Positions 1 through 8,050 of a DNA stretch of 16,200 nucleotides are shown here, piece after piece. Origin of the DNA: CAVQGZ01 sp964356295 (GTDB taxonomy: Bacteria > Actinomycetota > Actinomycetes > Jiangellales > Jiangellaceae); contig CAYHHE010000065.1 in NCBI GenBank assembly GCA_964356295.1, forward strand, positions 1-16,200, read 5' to 3'. The position numbers and the translations under genes were made by a program. Position 1 is the first letter of the stretch. Every line of letters starts with the position of its first letter. Under the pieces are notes generated by a model that had not been told where the DNA came from, did not search any database, and worked only from the letters and a program-made list of their open reading frames with translations.

Positions 1-648
1 TGGACGGCTCAGGCCCCAACTACAAAGGGGAACTTCGGGCTAGATCGTGTCCAGCCAGGCCAGCACGCTGCCTGACGACTGGCGCGGCGAGCTGGACCGG
101 CTGCAGAACGAGGTGCCTCCGGTGCCCTATGAGCGGGCCCGGCAGGTGGTGATCGACGAGCTCGGGGCCCCGCCTGAGGAGCTGTACGCGCAGTTCTCCC
201 CGAAGTCGCTGGCGGCCGCCTCGCTCGGGCAGGTCTACCGGGCCCGGCTGCACGACGGCCGGGACGTCGTGGTCAAGGTGCAGCGGCCCGACCTCGACCG
301 GCAGGTACGCGCGGATCTTGGGATCATCCGGCTGATGGGCGGCTACGCCGAGCGGCGCAGCTCCTACGCACTGGCATGGTCGGGCAGATAGGGCAAGCTC
401 ACCGTCTACCTCGACACCTCATCCCTCGACCGGCAGACGTCTGAGCTTCGAAGCATCACGTCCATCGTCGTGGTGGCCGTCCTGGTCGACGGCGGCCTCG
501 TCGGAACCGCCCTGGCGTCCCAAGTGTTCGCCGACGCCGAGGACGAAAGGTTCACGATCGCCAGCCAGGTCGGGTTCTTCGCTTTCTCGTGGTGGCCGCG
601 GTGCTCGTCGTGGTAGTCCTCGCACGTCTCGTCCGCCGGCGCCGGTGA
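1..648 (+). pseudogene. UbiB/ABC1 (AarF)-type atypical kinase, decayed pseudogene
   Basis: The reading frame at 47-388 matches the N-terminal part of the ABC1/UbiB atypical kinase family. It has LPDDW and LDRLQNEVPP, the alanine-rich AAASLGQVYRA loop, and the ATP-binding lysine region VVVKVQRPDLDRQ. Just before the GTG at 47 an in-frame TAG (41-43) stands where the family's conserved KxGQ motif would put Gln, so it is probably a CAG to TAG change. The preceding coding sense (SGPNY, about 8-22) is in another frame. After a second stop (389-391) the same frame goes directly into the family's C-terminal part, with a hydrophobic ITSIVVVAVLVDGG segment. A frameshift near 583 then restores a last membrane helix and an RLVRRRR end, with TGA at 646-648. 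Most of the kinase core (catalytic and metal-binding motifs) is missing. The 5' end lies at the window edge. Known members affect quinone or isoprenoid lipid metabolism; this copy is almost surely non-functional. Confidence 0.8.
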
Positions 649-670
649 CCGATCTGCCTGTCGGTGCATT

Positions 671-689
671 GCCGGACTACCGGTCCGGC
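671..689. terminator. Hairpin between convergent genes
   Basis: GCCGGAC (671-677) and GTCCGGC (683-689) form a perfect 7-bp stem with a 5-nt loop. The stem overlaps the TAG stop of the leftward SulP gene and lies 22 bp past the end of the rightward ABC1 pseudogene. No U-tract follows on either strand, so it is only a candidate bidirectional terminator. Confidence 0.4.
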
Positions 690-2365
690 CGTCGTGAGTT
701 GTAGTCCGCGACCCCGTCGTCGACCTCCAGGTAGATGCCCGGTTCGGCCAGCCGCGGGGTGATCCCCGCGGCATCGAGCTCGTCGCAGATCTCGTTCCGG
801 GCCCGTGCCAGGGCCAGGGGGACGCCGCGGTCGTCGAGGCTGTCGAGAAGTTCGAGCAGCACCTGGGCTCCGGTGGAGTCGACGTCGTAGACGAGCTCGG
901 CGTCGAGCAGCACTCGACGCACTGGTTCGTCGGCTCCGTCGATGGCTGCTAACACCTCGTCCCGGAGCAGGCCTGCGTTGGCGAAGAACAATGGTGCGTC
1001 GAACCGGTACACGAGCAGCCCTGGCGCGGTCTCAGCATCAGGGTAGTCGGCGACGTCGCGGAAGGTGTCCGTCCCGGGCAGCCGCCCGAGGACGGCGGTG
1101 TGCGGGCTGGCCGCACGAAGCAGCACCTGTAGCAGGGACAGCCCGACCGCGATGAGGATCCCCACGAGCATCCCCAGCCCCAGGACGGCGGCGGCCGTGA
1201 ACGCGGCGAGCCAGAACTCGCTTCGCCGGTACGCCCACAGCAGCCGGAACTCTGCGACGTCGAGAAGCGCTAGGCCGGCGACGATGACGATCCCCGCCAG
1301 CGCCGCCGTCGGCAGGTAGTCGAACGCCGGGGCCAAGACCAGGAGCGTGAGCACGACCAAGGCGGCCGCGAAGAGGTTGGCGACCTGAGTCCGGGCCCCC
1401 GCGTCGCGCAGCACGAAGCTGCGCGACTGGCTTCCGTTCACCGGGAAGCCGCCGAGCAGCCCGGAGCCGATGTTGGCGGCGCCGACCCCGAAGAACTCCT
1501 GGTTGGCGCTCAGGCGGTGCTTGCTTGCGCTCGCCAGCGATTGGCCGGTGAGTACGCTGTCGGGGTAGACGAGCAACGCGATCGCGAGAGCCGGGCCAAT
1601 CAGACTGCCCACGTCGGACGCGGTGACGTCGGGGAGCCTGACCGCCGGCAGGCCGGTCGGGAAGGCGCCGACGACCTCGACGCCGACATCGGTTGCCAGC
1701 ACCAGTAGGGAGGCGGCGAGCACCGCGACCAAAGCCCCGGGGACCACTGGGGCCACCCGACGCAGCAGCAGGATGACGGCGATGGTGCCCAGCCCGATGC
1801 CTAGTGCTCCCAGGTTGGTCTGGTCGAGGTTGCGGAGCAGGCCACCGAGGTCGGTGAGGTAGAGAGATGCGTCGACGTCGATGCCGAGCAGCCCGGCCAG
1901 CTGGCTGCTGACGATGAGGATCCCGGACCCGAAGACATAGCCGGCCAGGACGGGCCGGGACAGGAAGTCAGCGATGCGGCCGAGCCGGAAGAGGCCCCCG
2001 ATCACGAGCACCAGCCCGACCAGAAGCGCGAGGGTGACGGCGTAGGCGACGTGCTCATCGGACCCGGGTTCGGCCCTGGGCGCCAGGACGGTGGCCACCA
2101 TGATCGCTACCGTGGATTCCGGGCCGAGGTTGAGCTCGCGGCTGGACCCCCACAGCCAGTAGAGCAGCATCGCCCCCAGTGCCGCGTACAGCCCGGCGAC
2201 GGCGGGCATGCCGGCCAGGGCCGCGTACCCGATGGACTGCGGGACGAGCATCGCCCAGAGCGTCAGCCCCGCCAGCAGGTCGGGTCGGACGAAGTCGCGT
2301 CGGTACGAGGCCAGGATCCCGAAACCAGGGATCGGCTCAGCCCGCCGTCGGTGTTTCGTGCCCAT
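677..2365 (-). CDS. SulP family anion transporter with STAS domain
   Basis: Predicted 562-residue inner-membrane anion transporter or channel of the SulP (SLC26-like) family. Substrates in this family include sulfate, bicarbonate and dicarboxylates; the sequence does not say which. Visible signatures are the family entry motif VPQSIGYAALAGMP (residues 41-54), GPESTVAIM (81-89), a long run of hydrophobic helices up to about 418, and ANIGSGLLGGFPVNGSQSRS (297-316). A cytosolic C-terminal STAS domain runs from about 450 (YRFDAPLFFANA) with the typical DVDSTGA loop at 494-500. The ATG at 2365 is chosen because the membrane domain starts shortly after it and an AGGGCAGG-like ribosome site precedes it. 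The open frame extends further upstream, but that part is the antisense of the neighbour and reads as non-protein. The gene overlaps the end of the upstream SulP gene by 29 bp, so the two are probably one translationally coupled operon. Confidence 0.88.
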   Translation of the reverse strand: MGTKHRRRAEPIPGFGILASYRRDFVRPDLLAGLTLWAMLVPQSIGYAALAGMPAVAGLYAALGAMLLYWLWGSSRELNLGPESTVAIMVATVLAPRAEPGSDEHVAYAVTLALLVGLVLVIGGLFRLGRIADFLSRPVLAGYVFGSGILIVSSQLAGLLGIDVDASLYLTDLGGLLRNLDQTNLGALGIGLGTIAVILLLRRVAPVVPGALVAVLAASLLVLATDVGVEVVGAFPTGLPAVRLPDVTASDVGSLIGPALAIALLVYPDSVLTGQSLASASKHRLSANQEFFGVGAANIGSGLLGGFPVNGSQSRSFVLRDAGARTQVANLFAAALVVLTLLVLAPAFDYLPTAALAGIVIVAGLALLDVAEFRLLWAYRRSEFWLAAFTAAAVLGLGMLVGILIAVGLSLLQVLLRAASPHTAVLGRLPGTDTFRDVADYPDAETAPGLLVYRFDAPLFFANAGLLRDEVLAAIDGADEPVRRVLLDAELVYDVDSTGAQVLLELLDSLDDRGVPLALARARNEICDELDAAGITPRLAEPGIYLEVDDGVADYNSRRPDR

Positions 2366-4079
2366 CGTCCTGCCCTTCACCGTCCTCACCACCTGCTCCC
2401 CCACCGGCGCCCATGCGCCGGGCCGTGTCCATCGCCCGCCTGGTGGACTCGGTGACCGCGGCTGTGACGGGGAAGATGTTGTCCCGCCCCAGGACGGCGG
2501 CCGCGCCGGTCCTGTCGAGCTGGCGGGCCACGCCCTCGGAGACGCCGGCGAGCATGAGCGCGCAGTCAGCGTCGCGCAGGCGCTGGGCGTAGCGCGTGAC
2601 GACGTTGATGAATGTGCTGCCGAGGTCCTCCTTGCCGCGCAGCGAGATGATGACCACGCTGTTGTGGGAGTCGTCGCCGACCTTGGGGAGCGCTTCCTCG
2701 ACGACACCAGCCGCCGCGAAGAACAGGCTGCCGTACGGGCGAAGGACGACGACCTCGTTCGCGGGCAGGTCGCGGGGCGGGTCGTCCTCGGTCACTGCCC
2801 CCTCCGCCGAGAACGTCCATCGCACGAGCCGGACGCGGTTGGACTGGCGGGCAACGTAGAGGATGACCGAGAGACCGACGCCGATCAGCACCGCGTACTG
2901 CAGCGGGATGATCATGGTCAGGACGAAGGTGACCAGCATGACGGTGGCCTGGATGCCGCCGGTGCGCAGCACCATCCGCACGTTGTCCGGCTTGAAGGTC
3001 TTGACGCCGACGACGATGAGCAGCCCTGCCAAGGCGGGCATCGCGATGAAGCCCACCACATCTGCGAACAGCAGCACCGCCGCCGCCATCGTCGCTGCCG
3101 CCACCACGAGCGCCATCCGGCTGCGTGCTCCGGCCGTCGTGACGATGGACGTGGCCGACATGGACCCGCCCACGGGCATGCCCGAGAACAGCCCGGAGCC
3201 GATGTTGGCAACTCCCTGTCCGCGGAAGTCGCCGGAGGCGTCCGGGTAGCTCCCATCAGGGTTGGGGACCGATGAGCTGATCGCCGCACCTTGGACGAGG
3301 CCGACGAACGCCAGCGAGAGGGCCGGCAGGATCAGCGAGAAGACCAAGGAGACGTCCGGCAGAGCGGGGGTTGGGAGCGAGCCGGGGATCTCGGTGATGT
3401 CGCGAAGCTGCGCCACGGCGTCGAGTCCCAGCAGCTCGACAGCCGCCGAGGCGATCACGATCGCCGCCACCATGCCTAGGGCGCCGAGGCGGGTGCGCTC
3501 GAGGACGAGAATCAGAGCGACTGTCAGCGACCCGATCAGCACGGCGGGCCACAGGAACTCCCCGACGCTCGTCGCGGTGTCCATCGCCTTGGCGACTCGG
3601 TTCGACCCCTGAGCGGCGTAGCCCGTGAAGCTGTCGAGCTGGCCGAGAACGATGTTCACGGCGACGGCGTTGATGAACCCTGTCAGCACCGAGTTGGGCA
3701 CCCAGCGGATCATCCAGCCCATCCGGGCCAGGCCGAGCGCCAGCATGACCAGCCCGGTAAGCACCGAGAGGGTCAGCAGTGCCGTCGTCGCCTCCGGGGA
3801 GTCGCCCTGAACCTGGTCGACGTCGGAGATCACGACGGCCATGGCTCCGGTCGCTTGAACGGCCATGAAGGCCGAGCTCGTGGCCATGGCGCCGAACAGT
3901 GTGCCGAACAGGTACCCGTACAGCCCGAACACCGGGTTCACGCCTGCGAGCAGACCACCGGCCAGCCCGTCAGGGACGCTCTCCACTCCCAGCACGAGCC
4001 CCGCCGGGAGGTCGCGCTTCAACGAGCGAGCAGGAAGAGCCCGTCGCAGACGACGGGGGGTGAGATGGTCGGCTGCCAC
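2337..4079 (-). CDS. SulP family anion transporter, first gene of a SulP pair
   Basis: Predicted 580-residue SulP transporter. It shows PAGLVLGVESVPDGLAGGLL near the N-terminus in place of the usual Q-rich entry motif, multiple membrane helices, and VANIGSGLFSGMPVGGSMSA, the counterpart of the second family signature. It ends with a cytosolic STAS-like domain (LRPYGSLFFAAAGVVEEALP onward) and a Gly/Glu/Asp-rich tail. The STAS loop reads GKEDLGSTF rather than the common DxSG type, so any phospho-regulation may differ. I place the start at GTG 4079, not at the longer in-frame ATG 4175 or 4151, because AGGAGG lies 4 nt upstream of it and the extra N-terminus looks unlike protein. Codons and family match are intact. 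Its product may work alongside the second SulP protein (2365-677), which begins inside its 3' end. The substrate is unknown. Confidence 0.86.
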   Translation of the reverse strand: MAADHLTPRRLRRALPARSLKRDLPAGLVLGVESVPDGLAGGLLAGVNPVFGLYGYLFGTLFGAMATSSAFMAVQATGAMAVVISDVDQVQGDSPEATTALLTLSVLTGLVMLALGLARMGWMIRWVPNSVLTGFINAVAVNIVLGQLDSFTGYAAQGSNRVAKAMDTATSVGEFLWPAVLIGSLTVALILVLERTRLGALGMVAAIVIASAAVELLGLDAVAQLRDITEIPGSLPTPALPDVSLVFSLILPALSLAFVGLVQGAAISSSVPNPDGSYPDASGDFRGQGVANIGSGLFSGMPVGGSMSATSIVTTAGARSRMALVVAAATMAAAVLLFADVVGFIAMPALAGLLIVVGVKTFKPDNVRMVLRTGGIQATVMLVTFVLTMIIPLQYAVLIGVGLSVILYVARQSNRVRLVRWTFSAEGAVTEDDPPRDLPANEVVVLRPYGSLFFAAAGVVEEALPKVGDDSHNSVVIISLRGKEDLGSTFINVVTRYAQRLRDADCALMLAGVSEGVARQLDRTGAAAVLGRDNIFPVTAAVTESTRRAMDTARRMGAGGGAGGEDGEGQDDGHETPTAG

Positions 4080-4083
4080 GACG

Positions 4084-4089
4084 CCTCCT
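4084..4089 (-). promoter_or_regulatory. Strong ribosome binding site that fixes the SulP start
   Basis: On the minus strand AGGAGG lies 4 nt before GTG 4079. It is the best Shine-Dalgarno match near any candidate start of this gene and argues against the 24- to 32-residue longer reading. Confidence 0.6.
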
Positions 4090-4147
4090 GCCGCGTCTGA
4101 ACACCAGAGGGACAGGCCCAGTCTCAGGGGCTGGTGGCGGTGCGTCG

Positions 4148-4801
4148 TCATCCCGTTGGGTCGATGCGCCGCCACTCATCCGGCGCAGATGCTTGTCGTG
4201 GCGATAGATGACGCTGTAGGGGCGCCCATCGAGCCCTTGACGGCTGGCGGTGCGGGTGCTGCGTTCCGGTGTCGTGACCAACCCGGGCGACCACACCGGG
4301 GTTGCGGAACCCGCGGGACGGCACGGCCAGATCCGGGTCCAGCTCGTGCAGGTACCAGCGGACCTGCGCGGCGATCCGGGTCCGCTGCCGGACCAGGTTC
4401 TGGCGGTGATCGGACAGCAGCTTGACCTCCCGGGCCGGCCCGTCCAGCTCCGCGAGCGGAAGGTCGGGGTAGCGCAGCGCGGCGACCGCGACCGCCTCGG
4501 CGTCGATCGTGTCGGACTTGCCCGGCGTCCTGGACCCGCGCCGTGCCTGCGCCGTCAACCGGGTCGGCACCCGAACCACCCGCACCCCCGCCCGCAGCAG
4601 ATCGGCCTCCAGACGGCGGGTCAGATGCCGGCAGTCCTCCACAGCGAACGCGACGTCGTCGAACCGCGCCGACCAGGCCACCAGGTCCAGATGACCGTCA
4701 CTGTTGGTCCGGACCGTTCGCTCCCCGAGCCGCCGACCGACGTCGTTCACTGCCACGACCGTATGCGTGCGCTTGTGGGAGTCCACCCCGATGATCACCA
4801 T
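4148..4801 (-). pseudogene. IS110-family transposase, 3'-truncated
   Basis: The ATG at 4801, preceded by GGAGG with a 6-nt gap, opens MVIIGVDSHKRTHTVVAVND, the start of an IS110-family DEDD (RuvC-like) transposase/recombinase. The four acidic positions are visible at Asp7, Glu55, Asp97 and Asp100 (GKSDTIDAEAVA). The helical WYLHELDPDLAVPSR region follows. Family likeness stops near residue 164 (about 4312) and an unrelated tail runs to a stop at 4148. Full members are about 400 residues and carry a C-terminal transposase_20 domain with the catalytic serine, which is absent here. The gene is therefore inactive as a transposase. The break falls about 230 bp upstream of the SulP start. Confidence 0.8.
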
Positions 4802-5019
4802 GCCCAGCCTCCACGTCTGGGACCGACTACACAGTCCCCGGTGGGCGCCGGGCGGGCACGCCTCAATCCGGCACAGCAAGGCAGGCTCCTATCAAGCCAC
4901 GGCGCCAGCGCCACCGGGTCGGCCCGGCGGGGCCGCACATCGGACGAACAGCCACCAGCAGCAGCCGGGGCAGCGAAGAAACGAGCGAACCCCGCCGAAC
5001 CGACCCTCACCTTGGCATT
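4802..5019 (-). ncRNA. IS110 left-end noncoding region, candidate bridge RNA
   Basis: This is about 218 bp between the presumed IS110 left junction (about 5019, where IS3 orfA likeness stops) and the transposase ATG. I see no convincing coding. IS110-group elements encode their target/donor-specifying bridge RNA in this left-end region, so the position fits. Local pairing is visible: on the minus strand CCCGG (4848-4852) with CCGGG (4837-4841) and a 6-nt loop, and GGCT/AGCC around a TGATAGG loop (4884-4898). The octamer TTCTTCGC occurs on the minus strand near the junction (about 5023-5030) and again at about 4973-4980. No guide loops were assigned. Confidence 0.35.
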
Positions 5020-5324
5020 GACGCGAAGAAGGCCGACGCCGCCTTGAGGATGGCGTTCGCCCGGCGCAGCTCAGCGTTCTCCCGCTTGAGCCGGCGAACC
5101 TCCGCGGCCTCCTCACTGCTGACACCCGGTCTGCTGCCGCGGTCGACCTCGGCCTGCCGGCACCACTTGCGCACCGTCTCGACCGACCCGACCCCCAGCA
5201 GCTGGGCCACCTGACCCATCGCCGCCCACTCCGACTCATGATCACCACGGATCTCGGCGACCATCCGCACCGCGCGTTCCTTCAGCTCCGGCGGATACGT
5301 CCGCGACGTTGTGACTCCCGACAT
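5007..5324 (-). pseudogene. IS3-family transposase OrfA, truncated at its end; OrfB absent
   Basis: The ATG at 5324 (GGAAGG upstream) starts YPPELKERAVRMVAEIRG, a typical IS3-family OrfA with an N-terminal helix-turn-helix (about residues 8-58, VAQLLGVGSVETVRKW). A leucine-zipper-like coiled coil follows (VRRLKRENAELRRANAILK). The conserved AILKAASAFFA end is reached, but instead of the usual continuation toward OrfB the frame ends at once with SMPR and a stop. Nothing resembling the OrfB DDE integrase is present leftward. OrfA alone would bind the IS ends but cannot transpose. The simplest reading is that the IS110 element inserted at about 5019 and the rest of the IS3 element was lost. Confidence 0.75.
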
Positions 5325-5375
5325 GACTCCATCCTTCCCACGGAACGGAGTCTCCGGACTCGCCGGGGCGGCTCA
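5020..5375 (-). mobile_element. IS3-family left end remnant
   Basis: On the minus strand the element starts at 5375 with TGAGCCGCCCCGGCGAGTCC, the TG-starting terminus typical of IS3-family inverted repeats. It is followed within about 50 bp by the orfA ATG. The matching right end is not seen in the window, so no target duplication can be shown. Confidence 0.6.
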
Positions 5376-5557
5376 CTACGACAAGCTGAGCAGGGCGCTG
5401 GCCGGGTCCGAGGACCAGGTGTCCAAGGCGGTCGAGTCGTAGACGGCGGGTGCGCACAGCGCTGCGGGTGCATGACACGTTCACGATCAAGGACACCAAG
5501 GGGGACCTGACAAGGCTCTCGGCGCTCTCGGCGGGGTGCACCGCGCCTGCCAGATGA
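5376..5557 (+). other. Possible remnants of disrupted coding sequence
   Basis: Directly beyond the IS3 terminus, 5377-5442 reads YDKLSRALAGSEDQVSKAVES and stops. A second frame at about 5469-5557 reads VHDTFTIKDTKGDLTRLSAL and onward to a stop. Both look more protein-like than chance but have no start codon of their own and I recognise neither. They may be 3' pieces of a gene broken by the IS3 insertion. The remaining bases to 5634 show no gene, only a possible TACGGT -10 motif near 5613. Confidence 0.25.
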
Positions 5558-5640
5558 GGGCGCTGTCGCATAGGGCGATCAGGATGACGAGGGGTGGACG
5601 GGTACGGTGGCAGGATCCGGCCACATGAGACAGCGTGAGA

Positions 5641-6921
5641 ATGCCTGAGGGCAACGGCGCGGACCTGGGCCGCGCCCTCGGGGTCGCCAGTGCCGTGGCG
5701 ATACCGATCTCGTTGGCGGCGCTGGCCTTCCTGGCACTCGTCCAGCAGGTCACCGACTGGCTGTGGACGGACATCCCGGACGCGGCGGGCTTTGCCGCCG
5801 ATGCGTGGTGGTGGGTGCTGCTCGTCCCGACACTCGGCGGGGTGCTGGCGGGCCTCGCCATCAGGCACCTGCCGGGTCGCGGCGGCCATGACCCCATCGA
5901 CGGCTTCTCGGCGAAGCCGGTTGCCCCAGACGCCATCGCAGGCGTCGTCCTGGCCGCCCTGGCTTCATTGGCCTTCGGCGCGGTCATCGGTCCCGAGGCC
6001 CCCGTGGTGGCGCTGGGGAGTGCGCTGGGCCTGTGGGGGGCTCACTTGTTCCGCCAGTCAGGAAGCGTGGCTGCGCTGGCGGCCTCGGCGGGCCTGTTCG
6101 CGGCGATCTCAGCCATCTTCGGCAACCCGCTGCTTGCCGCGTTCCTCGTGCTGGAGGCGGCGGGTGCCTCCGCGCTCGCCGCTCCGCTGGTAGTGGTGGT
6201 TCTGCCCGGCCTGCTGGCGGCGGGACTCGGCTACCTCGTGTTCACCGGCGTCGGAAGCTGGACGGGCGTCGCGCCGACCTCGCTGGCTGTCGACGGCCTC
6301 GGCTCCTACCCGTCGCTCCGCCTCGCCGACGTGCTGTGGGCCGCGGTCATCGGCGTCGCCATGGCCGTCGTCGGCCTCGCCGTGCGCGGGATCGCCGCCC
6401 GGGCGCATGCCCTCGCCGCCCCACGTCCGGCTCTCGCCGGCTCGATCGGCGGGCTCGCCATCGGGGGCCTGGCCCTGGCCTTCGGCCTCTCCGGGCAGAG
6501 CCCGCTCAACGTGCTGTTCTCCGGGCAGTCCGACCTGTCCACGATCGTGGGCCAGGGGCCGACCTGGGGGGCCGGGATCGTGGCGTTCCTCGTCGTGGCC
6601 AAGGCTGCTGGGTACGGGGTGTCGCTCGGCAGCGGGTTCCGTGGGGGACCGGTGTTCCCCGCCCTCTTCCTCGGGGCCGCGGTGGGCACCGTCTTCTCGC
6701 TCCTGGTGCCAGGGCTCGCGCTCACCCCGGCGGTGGTCGCAGGCATGGCTGCCGGATCGGCGGCGATGCTCAAGCTACCGGTGTCGTCGGTCATGCTCGC
6801 GGTCGTCGTCGCCGGCAGCGCCGGTCTCCAAGCGACGACCCTGGCCATCGTCGGCGCCGTGGTCTCCATCGTGGTCACGCTGGCGAGCTCGTCCCGCCAG
6901 ACGCAGACGGCCGACACGTAG
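5641..6921 (+). CDS. ClC-type chloride channel/transporter homologue
   Basis: Predicted 426-residue membrane protein of the voltage-gated chloride channel (ClC) family. It has repeated hydrophobic helices, GAVIGPEAPVVALGSALG (about residues 115-132) at the position of the GxxGP selectivity loop, and GSGFRGGPVFPALFLGAAVG (about 331-350) matching the GxFxP loop. The canonical gating glutamate of GREGP is not present in place: the residue before GP is Ile, and a Glu follows GP instead. This pattern is common in actinobacterial and YfeO-like ClC homologues and suggests channel-like or altered coupling. GTG 5635 is an equally possible start; neither has a clear ribosome site, and an in-frame TGA at 5626 limits extension. 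A 7-codon frame (ATG 5625) overlaps the start. The SulP pseudogene continues in frame right after the TAG stop, suggesting a former operon. Confidence 0.85.
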   Translation: MPEGNGADLGRALGVASAVAIPISLAALAFLALVQQVTDWLWTDIPDAAGFAADAWWWVLLVPTLGGVLAGLAIRHLPGRGGHDPIDGFSAKPVAPDAIAGVVLAALASLAFGAVIGPEAPVVALGSALGLWGAHLFRQSGSVAALAASAGLFAAISAIFGNPLLAAFLVLEAAGASALAAPLVVVVLPGLLAAGLGYLVFTGVGSWTGVAPTSLAVDGLGSYPSLRLADVLWAAVIGVAMAVVGLAVRGIAARAHALAAPRPALAGSIGGLAIGGLALAFGLSGQSPLNVLFSGQSDLSTIVGQGPTWGAGIVAFLVVAKAAGYGVSLGSGFRGGPVFPALFLGAAVGTVFSLLVPGLALTPAVVAGMAAGSAAMLKLPVSSVMLAVVVAGSAGLQATTLAIVGAVVSIVVTLASSSRQTQTADT

Positions 6922-8050
6922 GGAGTAGGGCTCATCTTCGAGCTGTTTCGCGGGTACCGCATCGCCTGGTTGAGAACGGATCTCGTGGCGGGGGTGACCG
7001 TGGTGGCGATCGCCATCCCCGAGTCGCTCGGCTATGCCAACATTGCCGGGCTGCCGGTTCAGACGGACTTGTACTGCGCGCTGCTCCCGGCGGTCGTGTT
7101 CGCGCTGATCACCTCATCACGACAGCTCGTGGTCGGCGCTGACTCGGCGACGGCGGCCATCGTGGCCGCGGGTGCCGGAGCCATCGCTGCGTCGGGGTCA
7201 GCGCAGTACACCGGGGCGGTCGCTCAGCTCACGATGATGTCGGGTCTCGTGATCGGACTCATGGCCATCGCCCGACTGGGGTTCCTTGCCGACCTCATCT
7301 CGAGACCGGTGCTCGCGGGGTTCCTCAGCGGGGTCGGCGTCTCCCTGGTGATCGGCAAGCTTCCGGCGATGCTGGGCATCGACGCGAGCGGCAGCACGTG
7401 GGACAAGTTCGTCGCGACCGTCCAGGGACTGGGCGAGGTCAACGCGGCATCGGCTGTGCTGGCTGCGGGAGTCGTCGTCATCATGCTCCTCGGTGAACGA
7501 CTGGTGCCGAAGCTCCCGGCGGCCCTTCTCGCCCTGGTGACGATGTCGTTGATCGGCGTCGCCATCGGTGCCTAGTCCAGAGGCGTGGCGGTGATCGGCA
7601 CGATCCCGGCGGGGTTGCCCGGCTTCTCCTTCCGGTCGATCAGTGCGGGCGAGATCCCGCGCCTGGCGGCGTCGGCGGCATCCATCGCGACCGTCGTCCT
7701 CGCCCAGAGTGCCGCCGTGAGCCGGTCGTTCGCGGGGAAGAACCGTTACCCGCTCGACGTGAACGCCGACCTCGTGGGACTCGCGGCCGCCAACGCCGCG
7801 AGCTCGGTCACCGGCGGGTTCGCCATCAACGGAAGCCCACCGCGTACAGCGGCCGGGGATGCCTCCGGTAGTCGGTCGCAGATGGTGAACCTCGTGATGG
7901 CGGCGTCGATCGCACTGATCCTGCTGTTCGCGACCGGCCTGTTCGCCTATGTGCCGTCGCCCGTGCTCGACGCGGTCCTGTACGCCATCGGCATCGGCCT
8001 GATCAAGGTCTCCCAGCTGCGTGAGATCGTTCGCTCGCGACCTGGAGAAG
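6922..8050 (+). pseudogene. SulP family anion transporter, amber-interrupted and lacking STAS
   Basis: The frame after the ClC stop reads FELFRGYRIAWLRTDLVAGV and then the SulP entry motif IAIPESLGYANIAGLPV, so this is a SulP transporter. No ATG or GTG precedes that N-terminus: only TTG 6970 could start it, inside the conserved region, so the original start seems lost. A single TAG at 7573-7575 splits the gene, and both sides are in the same frame (ALVTMSLIGVAIGA, stop, SRGVAVIGTIPAGLPGFSF). The second half continues with ANAASSVTGGFAINGSPPRT and three or four helices until about 8050 (LREIVRSRP). It then runs into unrelated sequence, so the last helices and the STAS domain are gone. This makes a third SulP copy within 8 kb, clearly dead unless the TAG is suppressed. 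Confidence 0.82.

Noticed and set aside
2366..2707. Upstream extension of the second SulP gene
   Set aside because: The residues are Arg/Ser/Pro-rich antisense of the neighbouring SulP gene; no family match before ATG 2365.
4080..4175. Longer N-terminus for the first SulP protein
   Set aside because: The AGGAGG next to GTG 4079 and the non-protein look of the extra residues favour the shorter form.
5625..5648. Seven-codon leader peptide before the ClC gene
   Set aside because: It has no ribosome site or attenuator structure; it is more likely chance.
6033..7142. Long alternative frame across the ClC gene
   Set aside because: It is Arg/Gly-rich with no motifs; a shadow of the GC-rich ClC and SulP coding sequence.
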